Source of the DNA: Choristoneura fumiferana
Taxonomy: Eukaryota; Arthropoda; Insecta; Lepidoptera; Tortricidae
DNA: 64,000 nt
Assembly (NCBI RefSeq): GCF_025370935.1
Contig: NC_133486.1
Coordinates: forward strand, 11,152,821-11,216,820
Direction of reading: 5' to 3'
Both the position numbers and the translations under genes were made by a program. Numbering within the stretch: position 1 is the first letter of the stretch; every line of letters begins with the position of its first letter. The notes beneath the pieces were generated by a model. The model did no database searches. It saw nothing but the letters and a program-made list of their open reading frames with translations, and had not been told where the DNA came from. Of this stretch, positions 46,893-56,096 are shown one piece after another.

Positions 46893-49800
46893 AAGGAACT
46901 TTTCGGTGGACCAACTATCACTATTTATTTAAGAAAGATGTTTTGTATGGCGTCGATGTCACTGAAGTTTGACGAATTACACGAGCTTCAATGGTGTGGC
47001 TCATTATGAATTTACGATCTTCACATTTAGTTTCTCTTATATCTTGGACATATTGAGCCAAATCTAATTGTTTTCCTTTTATTGTTATTTGTGGTTCGAA
47101 AGCGATGTCTTATAGTCGTATAGGGTACCGCCATAAATAATCGTCTGCAATGCGAAATTATATGAAATGCGTTATTCGATTAAATTTGTTTATTTTATTA
47201 AGTACTTGTCGTGAAGACAGTCATGAGAAAGTTAATCGATTGTGCCATTTTAGTCGAGAAATAAAAAAGGTCAACGTAGTTTACATGATCAAATAGAATA
47301 TGTGTAAATGACGATATTTCATTGAAATTATTTGTTTGTTTACTTACCCTTCGTAAGCTAGCAATTTGATATTTCAAAGTCCGCCGTAATTGTAACCGCT
47401 AGTTGGCGCTGTCAACAGAGTCGCTAAAACAGATGATCGACATTTGTCTTGTAAATGAGAGGCATACCTTTTATTAACAACCTGCCTAGGTTTCCCAACC
47501 ATTCGACCAAATTGTCGACGACAGAGCAAAAAAAAATCCTCCACCGAAATTAAAATAAGCCCCTCCATTGTCTATCACTCAAAGTAGTCCTTTTCCAGTC
47601 AGTACACTTTTCCAACGCAACAATATGAACAACAGGGCTTGATAAATACCAGAGATATGAAAAAAAGAACAATAAGGGCCGAGAAGAATACGTATAAAGC
47701 AGACTGGCTCCAGTTACTAAAAGGACGAAATTACGAGCACATAAAAATGAAGGGAGGCAGAGCTGGGATCGCTCAAGGATCGTGTAGCGTGTGTGTAGGT
47801 GCTTATTATGCCTTTCCGGAGAATATGTGGGGTATTATCTTCAGAAAAATATCATTAGTGACTGGCTTTGATTTACTTTTTTCAACTGACGCCATTTTGT
47901 TTTGACAGACTTGCTGAAGTTTAAATTCGTGCCTGCCTTAATTACATCTCAAAAAACAGGGGGGTGGAGGGAGAGTATTATGTTTTAAATAACTTTATTA
48001 ATGCGAGTTAGGAAGCGAGGGAATCAAAAATTGATAAAAGAAAAATAATGATTGCGAATTTCACAAGTCAAAAGCATATTTTAAAAGATGCTATAATGGC
48101 CTAACCTAAGTTGCTCGAATCGTGTTAAAGCCGCCGTGATGTGAAAGCTCTTAGAATTTTCCCAACGGAAAATCTTCCGAGAATTCTTCGCTGATCCCGA
48201 AATGCCCGTCACGTCCAGTCGGTGCCATAAACAATTAATTTATTTAATCAACCGTGCCCATCAACGGGAACTCCGAAGATAAAATGTTGAGTACTTTTAA
48301 TACATTCCCTTTTTATTTACTGAGGAATTAACTCGGCCATCAAAGACTTTACGGCCCAAGTCGAAATTAATTGTACAAACTTTCCCGTTACGCATCTATT
48401 CTGTGGAATTCGATTTGTTAGTATGATTTTTAGTTTTTTTTTTTACTTGCAATGTTAGTTACATAAATAAATACCTAACCAAATTTATTTTTGCAAAAAA
48501 AGAAATTAAAATATTTGTCCATTTCGGATATCTACTTGACCGCTGTTCTTAATATATCTTAATGGTAGTTATTCAATTCTAACTACCTGAGTTTGGCTAA
48601 TGAAAGCTGAACCCATGGCAACATTATTCAAATGTCATGGGCGAACAGACCAAAGACTATAAGAAAACAGACACTTAGCTTGTACTATTATCTATTCTGT
48701 CACTTGTTGAGTTTAGTACCTTCGTGTGTTAAAATAGAGTTTTTTGGATTTTTACTGCTGAAACATGGGTAAAACATGGGTTTCCAGAACTGGTCAATAC
48801 AATTGTGGTTCTTAAAAATATTCAAAAATATTCGTACCTATTAACCTTTTTATGTTCAGCATATCGTTTCAAATAATTACTTTTACTTATTTTCCAATAG
48901 GCATACGATAGACAGAGAAGCATAAAGTAGGCAGGCACGATTCTTATGCCCTAAACGTCACTTTCTGTGGTGATACCATCTGCATTTTTTTTAATTTGCC
49001 GCGTTTTTGCAGGTTCATCTTTTATTAGCCAGAACTCTGAATTATTATTACTACTATAAAATTGTTCTTTAGTAAAGAACTCTTCGCAGATGAAACCGCT
49101 TACAACGCAGCTACATAAAATTAGTTTTTAATACCACACCCGTTTTCATATTACCGTACAATAAACTTAAAACGCGCGTGAACGAACATGGCTGCCCGAA
49201 TAGAATCCGGCCAGTAACATCATTTACTTCCGTCCCATTTCGGTCGCCTTGCAAATGTTGGCCGTAACGACCAGTGTCGGCGATGTCCACGATCTGATCC
49301 ATGGGAGTTAACTGGCCGGCTATCTTCACGTTAAGGTTAACTGCCATGCCAGCTGTTACTGCTTTTATATCTGTAGGTATATGAGATCTTAGTGGCACAC
49401 GAAAGCGGCTAGCAGTAGGTATCTGCAGTAGGTTATGAAGCCGGGGTCATCTTAGATCTCATGCTGATTGTCGTTAACTATCCACATGACATTTTAACCT
49501 CAAAAAAGTCTAGTTTAGTTCGAAGTCATGTTCTCTAACCACTTGACCACCCGGTCCTTATATTCAAACAATTAGTCCACCTAACCCAATAACCTTCTGA
49601 AATATTCCGCAAGATTTGAAGATATGCACCAGAATTTAATCGTTGTTGTATAGGGGTACAATTTGAGAACATTAAACATAATGTACGTTATCTCAATCTC
49701 AGAAATTACGGTGATCGTCAGTCTCGCTTATCACTATATAACGGGCTAACGGCACTCCCCGTTACTCCACCTGCAGTATCCTGCAGTTTTCTCCCACAAC

Positions 49801-51861
49801 GGCTCTAACGGCTGAACGGTAGTTAAACGATCGCGAGTTAATCCGATTCGATTTCAGCTTTAACGTCATTTTATTTGACTTGTGGTCCAATTTCGCAGTT
49901 CGATTCTGACTTTTATGATCATTGTCGTCTCTATTTCAGACATTAACAGCTTCTGTATCAGTTTTAATGCTTGATTCAGCTTTTATTCTCGCTATTCACG
50001 CTAAATTGACGTACCGTCTAGACATCTTGCTGTCCTTAATAACCTTCCGTATTATCCAGTTTTCTTTCAGACTTGTTGTTGACCTTTATTCGCCCTACAT
50101 AGTGAAAATGCAAAGCTAATAAAGTAGACATGTGATATGCAAATGCAATGTTTATGCGGAACGCAACGCTACTGCGGCCATTTGTCTGTGCGGGATGCGT
50201 TTTGTATACAACCGACGGACTGCAGAGCTATCGCGAGGGTAAACAAAACGACACACGTATTTACTTACAAGTTATACGTATTCTTTTTGATATATATGTT
50301 AATAATAGCTGTTTCATGTCATTTCAGAGTTCATTATTAAATTACATGACAACGCATTGTTTTTTTCTCTTTGTTCGCGCAGACAAAGAGTAACTTAAAC
50401 CGCGACCCAGATGTCGCCAATCCGTAAATAAACACGGATCATTTCCAACTACATCGAATTAAAGCTAGACCGTTGGTGAATTTGTGAAAGTTTCGAAACG
50501 TTTTTCTAGTCTAGTATGATTGGGTCCGTTCGATTTTCACATTCGGCAAAGCGTATTGCTACCACTCACGGGTTTTCATATCGGCTAGCGATCTGGTTCA
50601 CTATTCGCAATCTGAATGCTCCTCGAGTCGACGACATTACAAATATTGAGCGTCGGAATTGAATTTGGAATGGTGATTTTGATATGTTCGAGAATAGGTT
50701 TTACTCGCGCGCATCAAAGTTGAAGTACGGGATTAGTGGCGAGGCGACGAGGAGACTAGTTAGAAGTTTCTCTGTAAAAAGATTAATATATATTAAATTC
50801 ACAATATACCTAATAAAGTTCTTTATAGAATGTACTTTTATATTAATTCATGTAATTAATATTTTCTTGTTATTTTGTTTCAGGTAAAATAAATGCAGTT
50901 GGGAATACAAGGAGCTTTTAACGACTGGTATATATTTTCATAAAGCTTCCCATTTTTATTCGAGTAAATAACAGTTGGACCTATGACTAAGCAGGTGAGA
51001 GCACACAGTTTAGTGCCGTGGCGGAAACTTGTGGGTGTATTTCCTATTGTACATAATGACTAGTCTTGATGACGAAACATCGTAAGAACCTTTCTTTACA
51101 CACCGCGTTTTTCTTTCCATAGAGCACCCATACAACTCGCGTGCGTATATCGCGTTTATATCGATACAAACGAACGCGCGTCTACGCGCGTTTATAAAAT
51201 GTGGTGTACAAAGGCCATACCTGAAGCTTATTACAATGTGATAATATATATAATAATTATATATAAGTATATAATAATTGTAAGTGCTTGTGACTGTTCT
51301 TAATATAAAAGTTACCACGGATTCCACTGTAAAAGGCAAGGCGTCAGTAAAGTCCATAAGTTTTAAAAAACATAGTCTCTGGTAAATATACCTTAAGTAG
51401 GTACTTGGTACAAATATTTTTCTATTTTTCCGATGATTGCGAGACAGAGTACCAGCAGCGAAGCCTACTTATCTAACCGTTAATAAATAATCGTGGCCTT
51501 ACCAATTAGCAATTAAGTCGGAAAAAAGCGAGAGCCTCTTATCGTAGGTTTAGTGGGGCCCAGACAGATCGATCCAGGACATAGAGTTCGCCAGGCCGGA
51601 ATATGTGTGGCTTGCGTAAGCCTCCATTGCCGAATGCTAGAAAAATATACTAATGTTTCGTTATAAAAAGTACCTAAAACAAACGCTTACTTCATCTGGT
51701 TATTAATATTAGTTTTAACGTGAATTAACTTGTATCTGTGTAAATTAAACTTAGATTAGAAGCGATGGCAATGTTCAGCGTTAAATCAATTAAGTTTATC
51801 AATAAACGTTCTAAGCCGCTACGGCAGTTAAATTGTAATTAATTGCACACGTACTATCAAC
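46893..51861. other. 5 kb with no certain gene
   Basis: At 46940-47010 CGATGTCACTGAAGTTTG, TTCAATGGTG and TGGCTCATTATGAATTTA may be an old relative of the MITE at 1266. At 48150-48270 and 49738-49830 there are motif-rich patches discussed as findings. A candidate exon at 49195-49345 is listed separately. The rest is AT-rich with no exon that I can support. Confidence 0.4.
49195..49345 (-). CDS. Weak candidate exon, unknown product
   Basis: The minus-strand frame in this block reads MAVNLNVKIAGQLTPMDQIV and continues DIADTGRYGQHLQGDRNG, with about 60 percent G or C in third codon positions, well above the AT-rich surroundings. A possible acceptor (GCAGTAACAG) lies just upstream and a weak donor (GAAGTAAATG) near 49227. 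I do not recognise the sequence. The same bases contain AGTTAAC twice, so the block may be a conserved regulatory element rather than an exon. The open frame extends to both sides (49111-49398), but outside the block it loses its codon bias. Confidence 0.2.
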
Positions 51862-52136
51862 TTGCTTATTAGACATGGGTAATCTCAACTCCGCGAAGTG
51901 ATCTGACTCACTAGATCCAGCTCCGGTGTCGGTACCGAATCCGCTTATTGAATCCGACTCCTTTATTGACTCCGGTTCTTTCGAGCGATTATTAATTTAT
52001 CTATGGCCGATCCGCTCCGGCTCGGTTCGGTCGGTCGGTGCCGGTACGGTACTGCGGTGCCCCACCCGCTGACTGAACTGAAGTACAGATTCGTGAGAGA
52101 GAAAAAGATTCGTTCGTTAGTCCAAGTCCGAGTACC

Positions 52137-52278
52137 GAACCGAACCGACCAACCAAACATAGATAGATAATAAGATCCAAGTCCAAGATCCGATCCGCAG
52201 GGCTACTACGAACCGAACCGACCAACCAAACATAGATAATAAGATCCAAGTCCAAGATCCGATCCGCAGGGCTACTAC
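52137..52278. repeat. Tandem duplication inside the hAT-like element (73 + 69 bp)
   Basis: Unit 1 (52137-52209) and unit 2 (52210-52278) are identical except for an extra AGAT in unit 1. Each runs from GAACCGAACCGACCAACC to CGATCCGCAGGGCTACTAC. The last 13 bp of each unit are the first bases of the nested MITE. Confidence 0.9.
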
Positions 52279-52390
52279 GAAACTCCAAAATCGAAGTTCG
52301 TGTCGTGCGGTCCCTCTGACACTTATACTATTTAATACGAGAGCGAGAGGGACGGTACGATACGAACTTCGAGTTTCGTAGTAGCCCTGC
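52266..52390. mobile_element. Palindromic MITE GCAGGGCTACTACGAAAC (125 bp)
   Basis: The left arm begins GCAGGGCTACTACGAAACTC and the right arm ends GAGTTTCGTAGTAGCCCTGC, exact inverted copies. The pairing continues inward through CGAAGTTCGT(G/A)TCGT and GTCCCTCT with a few changes. The centre is ACACTTATACTATTTAATACG-like AT-rich sequence. CGATCC is found on both sides and may be the target duplication, though the area is full of that word. A half copy lies at 46826. Confidence 0.85.
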
Positions 52391-52602
52391 CGATCCGATC
52401 CGAGCCGAGCGAGAGCGAAAGCAGGCAGACGGAGCGAGTCAGTGTGAGTGAGCGTGACGGCGATCACGAGCGAGGCGGGCCGCTCGATCCAGTCGGAGTT
52501 AGTAACTCCGGAGTCAATAAGATTTGAAAGGGATTCGGATCCGCTTGAGGATCTGACTCTTTTGAATCTTCAGATCCGGATTTACCCACCTCTAGTGCTT
52601 AT

Positions 52603-53065
52603 CTCTTATCTCTGCTCTCAATTAGCGGTTGTTTTTTACGTAGGTACAATTAAGAAGTTTCCTACACTGATAGTATCTGTTGTGCAATTTAGATTAGTCA
52701 ATGCGGTCCTCGGTCCTGTAATGTACCTAATGTGAATTGGCAAAAAGATTCGCGTTTTGTCTCTGATAGCTTTTATTTATAATCTAATGACGTGAAGTAT
52801 TGCGGCATTGTGTTATAGAAAGGGATATTACAAATTGACTTATGATATTGATGAAAAGTTAAGCGATTTATTATAGAAGATTATACACAACACAAGATAC
52901 AATAATATGATAGGAAACAAAATTAATAAAAACAACATAAATATACCTAACTATAAAAAGAAAACACCATCTAGGAGGCCTCCTGATATTGATTTATTAT
53001 GAATTGACAATAACGGATTTTTCATTTTTATTTTAGTCGAAATAGCTCGATGTGAATGAAAGAAA
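52603..53065. other. No gene seen
   Basis: About 460 bp of AT-rich sequence between two repeats. GGAGGCCTCC at 52974-52983 is a short palindrome. Confidence 0.5.
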
Positions 53066-53396
53066 GACCGGCCAAGAGCGTGTCGGACACGCCTAAAATA
53101 GGGTTCCGTAGCCATTACGAAAAAATTAAGTAATATTTTTCCAAGGATTTAACTTAGCCGTTATAGTTTTCTTTGAAAGTTTGATATACTTACTACCATC
53201 CTCAATTTTTAAAATTTGCACTTTAAAGTTGAATATTTCGCAAAAAAATCAATGAATCGAAAAATCGTCTTAGCAAACCCCTAATAGTTTTAAAAGACCT
53301 ATCCAACGATACCCAACACAATAGGGTTGGATGAGAAAAAAAAATCATGCCGAGCAAAGGTAATGCATGTATGAATCCGATTTCATTATATACCTA
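53066..53396 (+). mobile_element. GGGTTCCGTA repeat, 5' part
   Basis: GACCGGCCAAGAGCGTGTCG, GACACGCC, AAAATAGGGTTCCGTAGCC, ATTACGAAAAAATTAAG form the start, followed by ATATTTTTCC, TTTCTTTGAAAGTTTG and GAATATTTCGCAAAAAAATC, then CCTATCCAACGATACCC. I recall this as the conserved 5' region of one of the commonest lepidopteran interspersed repeats. The GGGTTCCG word is shared with the terminus at 60-206. No coding sequence. A Helitron follows immediately at 53397. Confidence 0.7.
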
Positions 53397-53605
53397 CTAG
53401 CTTTTGCCCGCGGCTCCGCCCGCGTGGTATTCGGTAATCGCGCGCTGTTCCCTCGGGAACTGTGCATTTTTCCGGGATAAACGTCACTCTCGGGCCCATA
53501 AACTATCTCAAAAATCACGTCGATCCATCGCTCTGTTACGGCGTGAAAAACGGACGAACACACAAACATACAAACTCAATTTCGCATTTATAATATTAGT
53601 ATGGA
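53397..53605 (-). mobile_element. Helitron-like element, full ends (209 bp)
   Basis: On the minus strand it starts TCCATACTAATATTATAAAT and ends GGGCGGAGCCGCGGGCAAAA, GCTAG. It lies between A and T on that strand, as Helitrons do. The middle has GAGATAGTTTATGGGCCC and TCCCGGAAAAATGCAC. The 3' GC-rich stem plus CTAG is like that of the other Helitron family at 38495 and 59507, while the 5' ends differ. Confidence 0.8.
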
Positions 53606-53947
53606 TTTAAGTTTCAGTTCAGCCATTTAATTTAAACATCTCACCACTTTTAAATTTTACGAGGGACCGCTTTTAGACGATAGTGGAGGACTGAATGGAT
53701 ACGACGAATTATTGAAACGTCGAACCAATATCACGATTCGCAAAATGTAACTCGTCTCGCTTAATCCTCCGTTGGTATTGGTTGGCACGCGCCGCGGTGT
53801 TGCCATTCCTAAATTGATCCCTTTCTTTTAAAACCAGACTTATTATTCCTCGTATATTGGGATGCTCGTTTTAATTGAGTTAACCGAGCCGAATGAGATG
53901 CGAACCCGTTTATTATTAGTTTGAATTTTGACGTTTTTTTTATTTTT
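53606..53947. other. No gene seen
   Basis: About 340 bp of unremarkable sequence between repeats. Confidence 0.5.
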
Positions 53948-54187
53948 TAACCTCCGGCGCAAAAAGAGGGGCGCTATAAGTTTGACCGCTGTGTGTCTGC
54001 GTATCTGTCTGTGGCACCGTAGCTCTTAAACGGGTGGACCGATTCAAATGAGGTTTTTTATTTGAAAGCAAGTTTTCTAGCGATGGTTCTTAGATATGTT
54101 TAATCAAAATCGGTTCAGCCGTTTTTGAGATATTGAACTTTGAAGTGACTAAGTCGGGGGTTTTCCAACTTTTTGTTGGTTAGGTTA
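53948..54187 (+). mobile_element. CCCCCGAC repeat family, copy 2
   Basis: It matches the element at 29328 along its whole length: TAACCTCCGGCGCAAAAAG, GAGGGGCGCTATAAGTTTG, GCACCGTAGCTCTTAAACGG, TTTCTAGCGATGGTTC, ATCGGTTCAGCCG and GTCGGGGGTTTTCC, then the TTTTTGTTGGTTAGGTTA end. The first GACGC is changed to GGCGC. Confidence 0.75.
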
Positions 54188-54404
54188 TTTACTACTTTAT
54201 TGAGTGTTTAGTCTTTTGTACCTACCTAAAAATGTTTGTACATTATTATAGCTAAATGCGTGTTTTTTTTTATAAAATTGACCGTGAGACTCAGTAACTA
54301 ACCTGATGTTAAGTGCAGATGAGGCCAAAGGTGTATATCACTGGTTCAGTAACAACTCTAGCCTTGACCTAGATCCAATACCTTTAAACGAACAATTCTT
54401 GTAC

Positions 54405-54515
54405 ATATATATTGGGGATCTCGGAAACGGCTCAAACGATTTTGATGAAATTTAGTGTATAGGGGTTTTCGGGGATGACAAAACGATCTAGCTTGTTGTT
54501 ACCTCTGGGAAAACG
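54405..54515 (+). repeat. GGGGATCTCGGAAACGGCTC repeat fragment
   Basis: TTGGGGATCTCGGAAACGGC, TTTTGATGAAATTTAGTG, AGGGGTTTTCGGGG and AACGATCTAGC are words of a widespread insect repeat that I recall in this order. The fragment runs into the LINE relic at 54520. Confidence 0.5.
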
Positions 54516-54519
54516 CCTA

Positions 54520-54930
54520 TTAACGAGTTTTAGACCGGTCGCCCAGGTACTTGTATTTATCCGGAAAAACAGACGACGGGAGCGAATTCCATTCCTTAGC
54601 AGTTCGCATTATGAAAGATGAAGCAAACCGCTTCGTACGGGCTAACGGAACACTAACTACATAAGGGTGAAGAAGCTCCCCCCGCCTGGAAGCCCGTTGG
54701 CATAATGAAGATGGAGGAATAAGATCATGTACGTAAAACAGACAGACAAGCAACTCTACGACGGTGTTCGAGGTTCTGTAGCCTGTTCCCGATCAGCGGA
54801 CTGTCAACTGTCACCAAATAGCCTTCGGGCCCGGCGCTCTACCGAATCCAACGCGGCTAACTGATACTTGGCGGAACCGTCCCAAAGGTGACAGCAGTAT
54901 TCCATACACGACCTTACCTGCGCTTAATAA
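54520..54930 (-). pseudogene. Jockey/CR1-type LINE, C-terminal end of reverse transcriptase ORF
   Basis: The minus strand reads AQVRSCMEYCCHLWDG and LAALDSVERRARRLFGD from about 54927, then, after a one-base frameshift near 54805, HRRRVACLFYVHDLIPPSS, then LARTKRFASSFIMRTAKEWN and SLPSSVFP to TAA at 54520. This is the last part of a non-LTR reverse transcriptase, as in Jockey or CR1 proteins, where RSFLPRTAKEWN-like and LPxxVFP motifs are standard. The catalytic core is missing. It differs from the Jockey-like relic at 8151, so two LINE families left 3' ends here. Confidence 0.8.
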
Positions 54931-55427
54931 CCCAGATTGTTATCTAACCTAGCCATGTATACCGGCTTTGCTCGAATTTACGTCGATTTGTTGACATTAT
55001 CTACTCGACAATAGCTTGACGTTTACTAATCTGCCATAAAAATTACGTTTCCCGTTTAAATCGCCTTTTACAAACAAACCAATTACAAAAGAAGTGCACT
55101 CAAGAGCACAATCTTGGAAGGGTTATTTTTTATCGATAAGACCTTGTATTATTTCTTATGTGCTTAACAACTATCCTAAAATAATCAATCATCCATCCGT
55201 AGAAAGGTTAACCGATTCTTACAATAGAGTACTTACAATTCCATTTCAAGCTGTAACCACCGTAACTGACCTTATATCATTAAAAAAAGTCAAGTGGAAC
55301 GAATTCCCTTACATCTGACAAGGTGATCTATAAATGCCATGGTTTAATTGAATATTTACTATAGGTAGGTTTACAAGCGTATTGAAGGAAAGAATCTCCA
55401 CAAAATGTAATTAGAAGTAAGGTTCCG

Positions 55428-55595
55428 TTTCCACCAGAGATGTGCGAGGTTGTGTGTTTTTTTCATGAACCAATAACAACACTTCACTTACCTCACCCCG
55501 CTCCGCTCAGCTGTTTCTACCATATGTGCTGTTTGAGGATAGGTGAATTAAGCGTTTCTATTGGTTCATGAAAAACACGTTCCTCGCAACACATC
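55428..55595. mobile_element. Second copy of the GTTTCCACCAGAGATG MITE family
   Basis: The left end is CCGTTTCCACCAGAGATGTG, CGAGGTTGTGTG, then TTCATGAACCAATA. The right end reversed is GGATGTGTTGCGAGGAACG, TGTTTTTCATGAACCAATAG. The centre has TACCTCACCCCGCTCCGCTC, AGCTG and CTACCATATGTGCTG. Compared with the copy at 16398 the centre is inverted and the outer arms pair for a longer distance. Confidence 0.65.
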
Positions 55596-55610
55596 CATAC
55601 ATACATTACA

Positions 55611-55960
55611 TTACATCCATACATAACAGTACATTAAAAAACAAAAAAAAACAATTGCCACAAGGTTTTGCTAACCTAACCTAACCTTACCTAACCAACT
55701 TAGAAATGTTGATAATTCCCCGACAGTGACATTCAGAGTTCAATATCTTAAAAATGGCTGAATCGATTTTAATGAAACACATCTACATTACATCCATACA
55801 TAACAGTACATTAAAAAACAAAAAAAAAACAATTGCCACAAGGTTTTGCTCACCTAACCTAACCTAACCAACTTAGAAATGTTGATAATTCCCCGACAGT
55901 GACATTCAGAGTTCAATATCTTAAAAACGGCTGAATCGATTTTAATGAAACACAGCTAAG
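55611..55960. repeat. 177-bp tandem duplication
   Basis: Unit 1 starts at 55611 and unit 2 at 55788, both with TTACATCCATACATAACAG, then an A-rich run, CAATTGCCACAAGGTTTTGC, (CCTAA)n, CAACTTAGAAATGTTGATAA, TTCCCCGACAGTGAC and TTTTAATGAAACACA. Differences are few (for example GGCTG preceded by AAAAT or AAAAC, and one CCTTA in the first unit's CCTAA run), so the duplication is recent. It copies the 3' end of the CCCCCGAC repeat copy at 55853 and the sequence next to it. Confidence 0.9.
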
Positions 55961-56096
55961 AACTGTCGCAAGGAAACTCACTTTCACGTAAAGAAACTTC
56001 ATCGAAATCGGTCCATTCGTTTAAGAGCTACTATGACACATATAGACAGACATTAGCGTCAAACTTATAACACCCCTCTTTTTGCTTCGGGGGTTA
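55853..56096 (-). mobile_element. CCCCCGAC repeat family, copy 3 (reverse)
   Basis: On the minus strand it starts TAACCCCCGAAGCAAAAAG, AGGGGTGTTATAAGTTTG, then TAGCTCTTAAACG, AATGGACCGATTTCGATG, AATCGATTCAGCCG and GTCACTGTCGGGG, ending GTTGGTTAGGTTAGGTTAGG. It is more diverged than the other copies and is the only one in this orientation. Its 3' end was later duplicated (55611-55787). Confidence 0.75.

Larger units (their letters stand above)
51870..52594. mobile_element. Non-autonomous hAT-like element with 8-bp target duplication (725 bp)
   Basis: The flanks TTGCTTAT (51862-51869) and GTGCTTAT (52595-52602) are an 8-bp duplication with one mismatch. The ends pair as TAGACATGGGTAA and TTACCCACCTCTA. 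The subterminal parts on both sides are rich in short words such as GATCTGACTC, GGATCCG, CCGACTCC and GACTCCGG in both orientations, as expected for transposase binding sites. The inside is very GC-rich and holds (CCGAAC)n and (GGTCGGT) runs, a tandem duplication (52137-52278) and a nested palindromic MITE (52266-52390). No transposase frame exists; the open frames here are repeat shadows. Confidence 0.8.

Noticed and set aside
52137..52278. Direct repeats considered as a CRISPR-like array
   Set aside because: There are only two long adjacent units without spacers, inside a eukaryotic transposon.
52001..52467. Overlapping 95- and 116-residue minus-strand open frames
   Set aside because: They cover the tandem duplication and the palindromic MITE; the repeated peptide words simply mirror the DNA repeats.
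55672..55697. (CCTAA)n run considered as an internal telomere (insect TTAGG repeat)
   Set aside because: It is only about five units long, includes a CCTTA variant, and is the normal terminus of the CCCCCGAC repeat family in this window.
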